DNA from: Ectothiorhodospiraceae bacterium
GTDB taxonomy: Bacteria > Pseudomonadota > Gammaproteobacteria > HK1
NCBI GenBank assembly: GCA_024234875.1
Contig: JACKNM010000006.1
Span: 124,001 to 188,000 of the forward strand
Reading direction: 5' to 3'
Length of the DNA: 64,000 nucleotides
The notes beneath the pieces are model-generated. The model was not told the origin of the DNA. It saw nothing but the letters and a program-made list of their open reading frames with translations, and made no database searches. Made by a program: the position numbers and the translations under genes. Positions 52,579 through 60,580 of this stretch are shown one piece after another (position 1 is the first letter of the stretch; every line of letters begins with the position of its first letter).

Positions 52579-54245
52579 GCAAGCTCGAGGTCACCGATGT
52601 GCTCGCCCAGGCGTTCGTCGCCGAAGGCGTCGAGGTCCTGTTCACCCTGATGGGTGACGCCAACATGTACTGGTCCGCCAGGATGGATCAGATGCCCGGA
52701 GTGCGACTGGTGCACGCGCGCCACGAGCACTGCGCCTGCGCGATGGCGCACGGTTACGCCCACGCGACCGGCGAGGTCGGCGTGGCCTCCACTACCTGCG
52801 GGCCGGGCTTCACCCAGATCATGACCGCGCTCGCGCAGGCCGCGCGCGGCAACATCCCGATGGTCGTGTTCGCCGGCGATTCGCCGATCGGCGCCGCCTG
52901 GTATCTGCAAGAGATCGACATGGCGCCGCTCGCTCGCGGCAGCGGGGCGCATTTCGTGCAGATCCGATCCATCGACCGCGCGCTCGACAACGTGCGCGAG
53001 GCGTTCCACGTCGCCCGCACCGAGCGCCGCCCGGTGGTGCTGAGCGTGCCGATGGACCTGCAGCGCCAGCCCTATCCGTACTTCGCGGACTACGTTCCGT
53101 CGCGCGAGCTCGGCCCGGTGACGCAGCGCCCGCAGCCCGACCCCGTCCTGGTCGATCGGCTGGTCGACATGCTCGGCGAGGCCGAGCGCCCGATCGTGAT
53201 CGGCGGGCGCGGCGCGGTGGCCTCCGACGCACGAGCGGCGCTGGAGGCGCTGGCCGAGCAGAGCGGCGCCCTGCTCGCGACCTCGCTGCTCGGCAAGGGG
53301 CTGTTCGACGGGAACCCCTATGCGCTCGACATCGCCGGCGCGTTCTCCAGCGACTTCGCGCGCGAGCGCTTCGCCGAGGCCGATCTGGTGATCGGCTTCG
53401 GCGTCGGGTTGGGTCACTACACCACCGAGGCCGGCTACCTGTTCCCCGGCGCCAGGGTGGTCCAGGTCGACGTCAATCCGCGCGGTCTGTGGCAGGGCCT
53501 GCGCACCGCCGATCTGCACCTGCGCGCCGACGCACGCGCGACCGCCGAGCGAATCGTCGAGCGCATGCGCGAGCGCGGGGTCTCTCGCGCGGGGTTTCGC
53601 GGCGCGGAGATGGCGGCGCAGATCGCGGCCGACTCACCGGACTCGAAGGCATTCGAGGTGCAGCCGGGCACGGTCGACCCACGGCAGGCGATGCGCGAGC
53701 TCGACGCGGTGATTCCGAAGGACTGGGACATCGTGATCGGCGGCGGGCACTGCTTCTCGATCGCGCTCACCCACATGCGCGGTCGCGACCCGCGGCGCTA
53801 TCACCCGATGGTCGAGTTCGGCGCCATCGGCTCCGCGCTCCCGGCCGCCATCGGGGTCGCGGCGGCGCGCGGTGACGGCAAGGTCGCCCTGATCGAGGGC
53901 GATGGCAGCCTGCTCATGCACGTGCAGGAGCTCGAGACCATCCGCCGTCAGGGGATTCGGATGCTGGTCGCGGTCCTGAACGACGGTGGCTACGGGGCGG
54001 AGTTCCACAAGTTCCGCGCCCACGGCTTCGAGTCGGCGGCCGCGGCGACGATGCACGGTCGCGGTGATCTCGCCGCCGTCGCCACCGGCTTCGGGCTGCG
54101 CGGGGCGACCGTCAACCAGACCGGGCGCTTCGCAGCGTTGCTCGGCGAGCATCAGGGCGCGAACCACGCGAGCCTCTGGGACGTGCACACCGACGATCGC
54201 ATCCCGTCGCGGGCGTTCCGGCGAATCCACTACGGGGAGGTGTGA
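52575..54245 (+). CDS. Thiamine diphosphate-dependent enzyme (acetolactate synthase/decarboxylase family)
   Basis: 556 residues from a GTG that overlaps the CoxG stop (GTGA). The N-terminal PYR domain keeps the activating Glu51 in ARHEHCACAMAHGYA, which argues against glyoxylate carboligase, where it is replaced by valine. The C-terminal PP domain has the GDG...N cofactor motif (Gly442-Asp443-Gly444-Ser445 to Asn469). A FAD-binding-like middle domain (VIGGRGAV, FGVGLGHYT) is present. Family members decarboxylate or carboligate 2-oxoacids; the substrate is unknown. The coupling with CoxG and a beta-hydroxyacid dehydrogenase is unusual and suggests a dedicated catabolic step. Followed by the 35-base palindrome at 54258. 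Confidence 0.87.
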   Translation: MSKLEVTDVLAQAFVAEGVEVLFTLMGDANMYWSARMDQMPGVRLVHARHEHCACAMAHGYAHATGEVGVASTTCGPGFTQIMTALAQAARGNIPMVVFAGDSPIGAAWYLQEIDMAPLARGSGAHFVQIRSIDRALDNVREAFHVARTERRPVVLSVPMDLQRQPYPYFADYVPSRELGPVTQRPQPDPVLVDRLVDMLGEAERPIVIGGRGAVASDARAALEALAEQSGALLATSLLGKGLFDGNPYALDIAGAFSSDFARERFAEADLVIGFGVGLGHYTTEAGYLFPGARVVQVDVNPRGLWQGLRTADLHLRADARATAERIVERMRERGVSRAGFRGAEMAAQIAADSPDSKAFEVQPGTVDPRQAMRELDAVIPKDWDIVIGGGHCFSIALTHMRGRDPRRYHPMVEFGAIGSALPAAIGVAAARGDGKVALIEGDGSLLMHVQELETIRRQGIRMLVAVLNDGGYGAEFHKFRAHGFESAAAATMHGRGDLAAVATGFGLRGATVNQTGRFAALLGEHQGANHASLWDVHTDDRIPSRAFRRIHYGEV

Positions 54246-54257
54246 ACGCGGGCGGTC

Positions 54258-54292
54258 GGGGACTGGCTCCGCCGCAGGCGGTGCCTGTCCCC
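54258..54292. repeat. Palindromic repeat element, copy 1 (convergent terminator-like)
   Basis: GGGGACTGGCTCCGCC-GCA-GGCGGTGCCTGTCCCC folds into a stem-loop with only T-T and T-T-type mismatches, lying between two convergent genes (stops at 54245 and 54318). A near-identical 35-base copy lies at 60519-60553 in another convergent gap. Flanks are similar too (CCGCGG followed by ATGCGGT). Fits a REP-like bidirectional terminator element. Confidence 0.75.
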
Positions 54293-54317
54293 CGCGGAAT
54301 GCGGTCGCGGTGCGGCG

Positions 54318-55493
54318 TCAGCGCGGGTGATTGCGCCGTAGCGCCTCCGGATCCCACTCGACGAAGTCCGGCCCGAGCTGGTCCAGCGTGCTGATGCCGA
54401 TCTGACCCATCACCAGGTCGACCTCGTTGCGCAGGATGGAGACCGCCTTCGCGGCGCCGACCTGGCCCCCGGCGACCGCCCCGTAGAGGGTGCTGCGCCC
54501 GAGGAACACGAACCTCGCGCCGAGGGCGAGCGCGGTGATCACGTCCGAGCCGCGGCGGATGCCGCTGTCGAGCATCACCGTCATGCGGTCCCCGACCGCG
54601 TCGACGATGGCCGGCAGCACGTCGATCGACGCCGGCGCGCGGTCGAGCTGACGTGCGCCGTGGTTGGAGACGATGATGCCGTCGACGCCGGCGTCGGCGG
54701 CGCGCAACGCGTCGTCGGTGCGCATGATGCCCTTGATCACCAGATGCCGCGGCCACAGCTCGCGGAACCGCGCGATGTCCTCCCAGGTGAGCGAGGCGCG
54801 GGTCTGCTGGGCGACGAAGGTCGCGACGTCCTCCGCACTCGCGCCCGCCGTGGTGTACGGGGCCCAGTTCGGCAGATTCGAGATGCCGTGGCGGAGATAG
54901 TCCTTGAACCACAGTGGTCGGCGTAGCGCGTCGAGCTTCGATGCGAAGGAGAGCTTCAGGGGGCGGCCGAAGCCGTTGCGGCGATTGCGCTCGCGATTGC
55001 CGCCGACCGGAACGTCGCACGTCACCACCAGGGCGCGCAGCCCGAGGTCCGCGGCGCGGCGAATCATGTCGTGCGAGATCGCCTTGTCCTTGGCGACGTA
55101 GAGCTGATACCAGCCATGGTCGGGGGCGACCCGCGCCAGATCCTCCATCGAGGCGGTGGCGGCGCCGGACATCACGAACGGGATGTTCGCCTCGCGTGCC
55201 GCCGCGGCGAGCATGAGGTCGCCACCCCACCGGTAGTTGGCGATGCCGCCGGTCGGCGCGATCCCGAACGGGGCCGAGTACTCCTGGCCGAACAGGGTGG
55301 TGGTCTGGTCACGCTCGACCACGTCGACCATGTACCGCGGCATCAGGGGCCGACGGCGGAAGGCGTCCTCGTTGCGGTCGAGCCCGTTCTCGTCGTCGCA
55401 GCCACCTTCCAGGAAGTCGTAGATGACCTTGGGCAGGCGGCGCTTGGCGAGCTTGCGCAGATCGTCGAGATTGATGCAGTCGTCGATGTTCAT
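54318..55493 (-). CDS. FMN-dependent alpha-hydroxyacid oxidase/dehydrogenase (lactate/glycolate oxidase-like)
   Basis: 391 residues. The active-site signature SNHGARQLD is at about residues 276-284 with catalytic His278. The FMN-binding stretches FGIAPTGG and GIRRGSDVITALALGA are in place. Tyr in YQLYVAKD and the N-terminal LPKVIYDFLEGG block are also typical. Family members oxidise L-lactate, glycolate, mandelate or long-chain hydroxy acids. Which one cannot be read; length agrees with LldD (380-396). No signal peptide; probably membrane-associated or cytoplasmic. On the opposite strand to the preceding operon. Confidence 0.9.
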   Translation of the reverse strand: MNIDDCINLDDLRKLAKRRLPKVIYDFLEGGCDDENGLDRNEDAFRRRPLMPRYMVDVVERDQTTTLFGQEYSAPFGIAPTGGIANYRWGGDLMLAAAAREANIPFVMSGAATASMEDLARVAPDHGWYQLYVAKDKAISHDMIRRAADLGLRALVVTCDVPVGGNRERNRRNGFGRPLKLSFASKLDALRRPLWFKDYLRHGISNLPNWAPYTTAGASAEDVATFVAQQTRASLTWEDIARFRELWPRHLVIKGIMRTDDALRAADAGVDGIIVSNHGARQLDRAPASIDVLPAIVDAVGDRMTVMLDSGIRRGSDVITALALGARFVFLGRSTLYGAVAGGQVGAAKAVSILRNEVDLVMGQIGISTLDQLGPDFVEWDPEALRRNHPR

Positions 55494-55609
55494 GGTCTCG
55501 GAGCCCGCAGGCCGCGACGGGCTGGCTCGGGCGCGCCGCGCCGTCGGCGCCAGCCCGGAGCAGGGTGAGGAAGGGGCCCCGGCGCGCGTCCGGAGACATC
55601 GGACCCGAC

Positions 55610-55640
55610 CGCCGCCACGCGTGCGGCACGCGTGGCGGCG
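55610..55640 (-). terminator. Perfect 14-base stem-loop between two minus-strand genes
   Basis: CGCCGCCACGCGTG (55610-55623) pairs perfectly with CACGCGTGGCGGCG (55627-55640) around a 3-base loop. It sits about 95 bases downstream of the solute-binding-protein stop and upstream of the FMN oxidase start, so it most likely terminates the first transcript. No T-run on either strand. Confidence 0.55.
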
Positions 55641-55732
55641 GGGAAACGGGCCGCCGGCATCCTATCCAGCGACGGACCGGCCTTCAAGCCACCGACGGGC
55701 GTGCCGCCGGTGGCAGGCAGGCGGCGTGGCGA

Positions 55733-57370
55733 CTACATCTTCGACTTGTCGATCCAGACGCCGTCGAGCTGCTGGTTGAGGTAGTGGCTCGACGAGATCG
55801 TCCAGCCCTGCACGAACGAGCGGTGCGGGATGATGCGATACCACCACAGCGTGATCAGCTCGTGCGCCTCCTCGTCGAGCACGCGGCGCTCGTAGCGGCG
55901 CATCAGCTCGCGCTGCTTGGCGAAGTCGCCCTCGCGGTTCATCTGGTCGTAGAGCTCCTCGAGCATCGGGTCCTTGTAGTACCCGTAGTTGTCACCGGAG
56001 CCACCGATGAACTTGGAGACGTCGGACAGGGGATTCACCACCGACTGACAGTTGAAGTCCGCCGACACGTCGAAGTCCTTCGTCTTGCGCAACGTGTCGT
56101 AGAACGGGCCGGTCGGCTGCACCTTCTGGGTGACCTTCATCCCGACCTTCGACCACTGGTCGATGGCCCACACGCCGACCGGCTTGTACGGCTGATCGAC
56201 GCCACGGTTGTTGAACGTGAAGCTCAGATCGGGAACCCCGGCCTCGGCCAGCAGCCGTCTCGCCTCGGCGCGGGACTTCTCGATGTCCGGCCAGTACCCG
56301 GCCATCGACTGCAACTCCTCCTTGGTCGCCGCGAGCGGGTGGTTCGGGAACACCACGCCGCCGACGGTGCGCACGATCGCGATCTTCGACAGGTACTGCG
56401 ATCCCTCGTAGCGGTCGAGGGCGAGGGTGAGTGCGCGCCGCACCCGCGGGTCGTCGAACGGCTTGCGGGTGTGGTTCGGGGTCACCAGCAGCACGCAGTT
56501 CCAGTCGCTCTCCTGCACCGTGATGCGGTCACCGAGCGCGCGCTTGAGGTCGTCCCGCGAGCTGGGTGGCAGGCCGCGGAACTCGATCGCCGCGCGATTG
56601 CCGCGGATGGCCTGCACTCGCACCGCTTCCTTGGGTGCCTGGATGGCCTTGAATCCGTCCAGGTAGGGCAGCGGCTGCCCGTCGGCCCCCTTGTGGTGGT
56701 AGCCGGGATAGCGCTTGCCCTCGACGAAGGCGCCGGCCTGCTCGGTGACGAACATGAACGGACCGCTGCCGTTGATGTTCTTGGCGTGCCACTGCATTCC
56801 GTGCTCGTCGAGATCCTTCTTGCTGTAGATCGCGTTGAAGGGGGTCGCGAGCGCCGGCAGGAACGCGCCCGAGGGGTACTTGAGGCGGAACACCACGGTG
56901 GTCGCGTCGGGTGACTCGACCGACTCGACCATCGACAGCTGGGTCTTGCGCGCACTCGCCACACCCTGGGGCGGGAAGATGATCTTGTCGAAGGTGGCCT
57001 TGACGTCCGCCGCGCTGAGCGGCGTGCCGTCGTGGAAGCGCACGTCCTCGCGCACCTTGAACGTGTAGGTCTTTCCGTCGTCGGTCGGCGCCGGCACGGT
57101 GCCGACGCACAGATCGCAGACGAAGTCGTCGGAGCGGCCGGGGTTGTCGGGATTGACGCGGATGAGCAGGCTGTAGAACGGCGCGATCGGGTGGATGACG
57201 CCGAACGTGGTCTCGGCGTGGAGGTCGTAGGAGGGCACCTCGCTCGCCACCACGTAGGTCAGGATTCCGCCACGTTGGGGATCCGCGGCGCGGGCCGCCG
57301 GGGGCGCGGTCGCCCCGCCCAGCGCGGCGACCAACGCCACCGCGAGCGCAGTACGGGAAAAGGGCTTCAT
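55733..57370 (-). CDS. Peptide/nickel-type ABC transporter solute-binding protein (SBP_bac_5), orphan
   Basis: 545 residues. A Sec signal peptide (MKPFSRTALAVALVAALGGATAPPAARAA) is followed by the family-5 periplasmic binding protein opening DPQRGGILTYVVASEVPSYDLHAETTFGVIHPIAPFYSLL and blocks such as YTFKVREDVRFHDGTPLSAADVKATFDKI. Substrate classes in the family include oligopeptides, dipeptides, nickel, opines and glutathione. No permease or ATPase gene neighbours it in the window, so it may feed a transporter encoded elsewhere. No lipobox, so it is soluble periplasmic. Read away from phosphoenolpyruvate carboxylase. Confidence 0.88.
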   Translation of the reverse strand: MKPFSRTALAVALVAALGGATAPPAARAADPQRGGILTYVVASEVPSYDLHAETTFGVIHPIAPFYSLLIRVNPDNPGRSDDFVCDLCVGTVPAPTDDGKTYTFKVREDVRFHDGTPLSAADVKATFDKIIFPPQGVASARKTQLSMVESVESPDATTVVFRLKYPSGAFLPALATPFNAIYSKKDLDEHGMQWHAKNINGSGPFMFVTEQAGAFVEGKRYPGYHHKGADGQPLPYLDGFKAIQAPKEAVRVQAIRGNRAAIEFRGLPPSSRDDLKRALGDRITVQESDWNCVLLVTPNHTRKPFDDPRVRRALTLALDRYEGSQYLSKIAIVRTVGGVVFPNHPLAATKEELQSMAGYWPDIEKSRAEARRLLAEAGVPDLSFTFNNRGVDQPYKPVGVWAIDQWSKVGMKVTQKVQPTGPFYDTLRKTKDFDVSADFNCQSVVNPLSDVSKFIGGSGDNYGYYKDPMLEELYDQMNREGDFAKQRELMRRYERRVLDEEAHELITLWWYRIIPHRSFVQGWTISSSHYLNQQLDGVWIDKSKM

Positions 57371-57798
57371 GGTCGATTACTCCACCGTCGTTTGAGCCGG
57401 CGACTCGGCACGCACACGGGCGCGTGCTGCCGCGGGGCGCGCCGGGGTCGCGCTCCGGGACGGTGGTGACGCCTGGTCGGGCACACCACCGGCCTCCTGT
57501 GGCCGCTGCCGGATGGTCAGTGGACGCAGGAGGCCGGTGACGAGTGCTGGGACGGTCGCGCGAGGGCGATCGGGCGAGCTGGGGAGGGGACCCCGGTTCG
57601 GGCCGCCGAAGGACGCTCCTGTCGAAGGTCGCCGGATACGGGCCGACAACGCGGCGAAATCTACCACCGGGGCGTTACGCCGCATAGCGCGGCTCGCGCC
57701 CGCGCACTGAATGCGGCGCCGCAGCATCGCCCTCGCTCGCACGGTAGACTGTGTCCACGCCGCGGCGCCGCGCCGCGCGACCCCGGAGGCAGGCCGAC
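57371..57798. other. Divergent intergenic region between solute-binding protein and PEP carboxylase
   Basis: 428 bases, GC-rich. TAGACT at 57745-57750 is -10-like, 49 bases before the carboxylase start, but lacks a good -35 hexamer. Near 57620-57690 the sequence is slightly richer in AT. No gene is evident; open frames across it are low-complexity. Confidence 0.4.
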
Positions 57799-60513
57799 AT
57801 GAGCGACCACCCGGCGGAGGTGCCGTCACTACGCGACGAGGTGAGCGCGCTCGGGCACTTGCTCGGCGAGGTGCTGGAGACCCTCGAGGGCAAGGGCGTG
57901 TTCGCCCACGTCGAGCTCGCGCGCCAGGCGGCGCGCGCTCGGCGCGACGGCGACCCCGGGGCGGATGGGCGCTTTCGGCGCCTGCTGCGCGCCCTCTCGG
58001 CCGAGGAAGGGCTCGCGGTCACCCGTGCGTTCTCCACCTACTTCGGCCTCGTCAACCTCGCCGAGCGGCTGGATCGACTACGCCATCACGGCGGGCCCGA
58101 GGCGCCGGACGCGCCGCCACCGCGCGAGGGCCTGGCGGGTGTGCTCGGCGTGCTGCGCGAGCGCGGCGTCGAGCCGCAGACGCTCGCCCGCGCCCTCGAC
58201 GGTCTGCTCTTCAATCCCGTGCTCACCGCGCATCCGACCGAGGCGGTGCGCCGCAGCCTGCTGATCAAGGAGCAGCGCATCGCCGACCTGCTGCTCCACC
58301 GGCTCGGCGCCACGGCGACGCCGCTCGGCGCCGACCGCCGGACACTGGAGGCGATCCGCGACGAGCTCGGCATCGCCTGGCAGACCGACGAGCATTTCGA
58401 CCAGCCGACAGTGGCCGACGAGGTCGAGCACGTGCTCTTCTATCTCGCCGAGGTCGTCTATGCGGTGGTGCCCGCGGTGCATCGGGCGCTCGACGACGCG
58501 ATCGACGTCGTCTACGGCGCCGAGTCGGGTTTGCGCGCACCGATGCGGATGCTGCGTTTCGGCTCCTGGGTCGGTGGCGACATGGACGGCAACCCCCTGG
58601 TCGGGGCCGAGACCATCCGCGCCACGCTCGAGCGCCAGCGCCGGGTGATCGTGCGCAAGTATCGCGACGAGGTCCGCGCGCTCTTCGACCACCTCAGCCA
58701 GTCGGAGACGCGGGTCGCACCGACGCGCGAGCTGCGCGAGCGCACCGAGACCTATCGTGAGCTGCTGCCCGGTGTGGATGCCGAGATCCCGATGCGCTAT
58801 CGGGAGATGCCCTACCGCGTGTTCACCTGGATGATCTGGGCGCGGCTCGGCGCCATGCTCGGCGACGAGCCCGGTGGGTATGCGGTAGCTGCCGAGCTCG
58901 TCGACGATCTCGAGTGCCTGCTGCGCTCGCTCGAGGGGCACGGTGGCACCGGCAGCGGGGCGGTGGTGGCGCTCGTGCAACGGGTGCGGACCTTCGGCTT
59001 CCATCTCGCCAGTCTCGACGTGCGCGAGAACAGCGACGTGCATCTCGCCGCGGTGGCCGAGGCGCTCGGGCGTCCCGACCTCGCCGGGCTCGACAGCACC
59101 GCGCGCACCGCGTTGCTGCAGGCGGTGCTCGCCGCGGATGCCGTGCCCCTACCGGCTGCGCCGCGAGCCGACGGTGCTCTGGGACGAATGCTCGACACCA
59201 TGCGCGCGATCCGAGACGGTTGCGCGCGCTACGGCTCCGACGCCGTCGGGCTCTACATCATCAGCATGGCGCGCGGTGCCGACGACGTCCTCGCGGTGTT
59301 GCTGCTCGCGCGCATGGCCGGGCTGGTCGACGCTGCGGGGGCGGTCGACCTCGACGTGGCACCGCTGTTCGAGACCGTGGACGACCTCGCGGTGGCGCCG
59401 GCGACGCTCGAGACGATGCTCCGTGATCCGGTCTACGCCGCTCACGTGCGGGCGCGCCGCGCGCGGCAGTTCATCATGCTCGGCTACTCCGACAGCAACA
59501 AGGAAGCCGGGCTGGGCGCCGCGCGCTGGGCCCTGCACCGGGCGCAGGTCGCGCTCATCGAGCGGGTCGAGCGGGTGGCGCCGGGCACCGAGCTCACGCT
59601 GTTCCACGGTCGTGGCGGCTCGATCAGCCGTGGTGGGGGCGAGACGCGCAACGGGATCCTCGCCGAGCCGCCGGGCGCCCTCGCGGGAAGGCTCCGGGTG
59701 ACCGAGCAGGGCGAGATCATCGGCCAGAAGTACGGCATCCCCCGGATCGCGACCCAGACCATGGAGGTGGCGCTCGGCGCGCTGCTCGAGCGGCGCAGCC
59801 TCGACCGGCTCGAGCCTCCGGACGACGCGGACTGGCACGCGGTCGCCGAGCGCTTCGCGGCGGCGAGTCGTGATGCCTACGCCGCGCTGGTGCACGACGA
59901 CCCGCGCTTCGTCGCCTACTTTCGCGCCGCCACGCCGATCGACGTCATCGAGCGGCTACGCATCGGCTCGCGGCCACCGGCGCGGCGGCCGGCCGGCGGG
60001 ATCGAGAGCATGCGGGCGATCCCGTGGGTCTTCGCGTGGACGCAGAGTCGTCACCTGCTCACCGGGTGGTACGGGGTCGGTAGCGGTCTCGAGGCGGCGG
60101 CGGCCGAGTTCGGAGCCGAGTCGCTGGTGGCGATGCACCGGGGATGGCGCTTCTTCGCGGCCCTGCTCTCCGACGTCGAGATGGTGCTCGCGAAGGCGGA
60201 TATGGGGATCGCGGCGCGCTACATGGAGCTCGCCGAGCCGGCTGACCGGGTGGTTTTCGACACCATCGCGGCGGAGTTCGAGCGCACGCGGGAGTGGGTG
60301 TGCCGGGTCTGTGGGCTCGACCGGCTGCTCGCGCGCAATCCGGTGCTCGAGCGCGCGATCGCGCTGCGCAACCCCTACGTCGATCCGATGAGCCTGGTGC
60401 AGGTCGACTTCCTGCGGCGGTGGCGGGAGTCGGGCCGTGACGACCCGGAGCTCGAGCGCGTCCTGGTCGAGACGGTGCGCGGAATCGCACGCGGGATGCA
60501 GAACACCGGCTGA
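57799..60513 (+). CDS. ppc: Phosphoenolpyruvate carboxylase
   Basis: 904 residues, a full-length enzyme (typical 880-950). Visible signatures: catalytic His145 in LTAHPTEAVRR, the SWVGGDMDGNP block near residue 257, GYSDSNKEAG near residue 565, FHGRGGSISRGGG near residue 603 with the essential arginine, and the C-terminal MQNTG. It carboxylates phosphoenolpyruvate with bicarbonate to oxaloacetate, replenishing the TCA cycle. The start at 57799 has GGAGG and CAGG upstream; an earlier ATG at 57751 would add a basic leader. Followed by the second copy of the palindromic element. Confidence 0.96.
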   Translation: MSDHPAEVPSLRDEVSALGHLLGEVLETLEGKGVFAHVELARQAARARRDGDPGADGRFRRLLRALSAEEGLAVTRAFSTYFGLVNLAERLDRLRHHGGPEAPDAPPPREGLAGVLGVLRERGVEPQTLARALDGLLFNPVLTAHPTEAVRRSLLIKEQRIADLLLHRLGATATPLGADRRTLEAIRDELGIAWQTDEHFDQPTVADEVEHVLFYLAEVVYAVVPAVHRALDDAIDVVYGAESGLRAPMRMLRFGSWVGGDMDGNPLVGAETIRATLERQRRVIVRKYRDEVRALFDHLSQSETRVAPTRELRERTETYRELLPGVDAEIPMRYREMPYRVFTWMIWARLGAMLGDEPGGYAVAAELVDDLECLLRSLEGHGGTGSGAVVALVQRVRTFGFHLASLDVRENSDVHLAAVAEALGRPDLAGLDSTARTALLQAVLAADAVPLPAAPRADGALGRMLDTMRAIRDGCARYGSDAVGLYIISMARGADDVLAVLLLARMAGLVDAAGAVDLDVAPLFETVDDLAVAPATLETMLRDPVYAAHVRARRARQFIMLGYSDSNKEAGLGAARWALHRAQVALIERVERVAPGTELTLFHGRGGSISRGGGETRNGILAEPPGALAGRLRVTEQGEIIGQKYGIPRIATQTMEVALGALLERRSLDRLEPPDDADWHAVAERFAAASRDAYAALVHDDPRFVAYFRAATPIDVIERLRIGSRPPARRPAGGIESMRAIPWVFAWTQSRHLLTGWYGVGSGLEAAAAEFGAESLVAMHRGWRFFAALLSDVEMVLAKADMGIAARYMELAEPADRVVFDTIAAEFERTREWVCRVCGLDRLLARNPVLERAIALRNPYVDPMSLVQVDFLRRWRESGRDDPELERVLVETVRGIARGMQNTG

Positions 60514-60518
60514 GGCTC

Positions 60519-60553
60519 GGGGACGGGCTCCGCCGCAGGCGGTGCCCGTCCCC
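60519..60553. repeat. Palindromic repeat element, copy 2 (convergent terminator-like)
   Basis: GGGGACGGGCTCCGCC-GCA-GGCGGTGCCCGTCCCC, a near-perfect 16-base stem with a single T-T mismatch, again between convergent genes (stops at 60513 and 60581). It differs from the copy at 54258-54292 by two compensating base changes (T to G and T to C in paired arms), which keep the stem. Confidence 0.8.
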
Positions 60554-60580
60554 GCGGGGCATGCGGTCCCCGGTGATGGC

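Noticed and set aside
50962..55493. Glyoxylate carboligase pathway (oxidase, carboligase, isomerase, semialdehyde reductase)
   Set aside because: The gene types fit, but the TPP enzyme keeps Glu51, which carboligases replace by Val, and the genes are on different strands and apart; kept only as an unspecified 2-oxoacid pathway.
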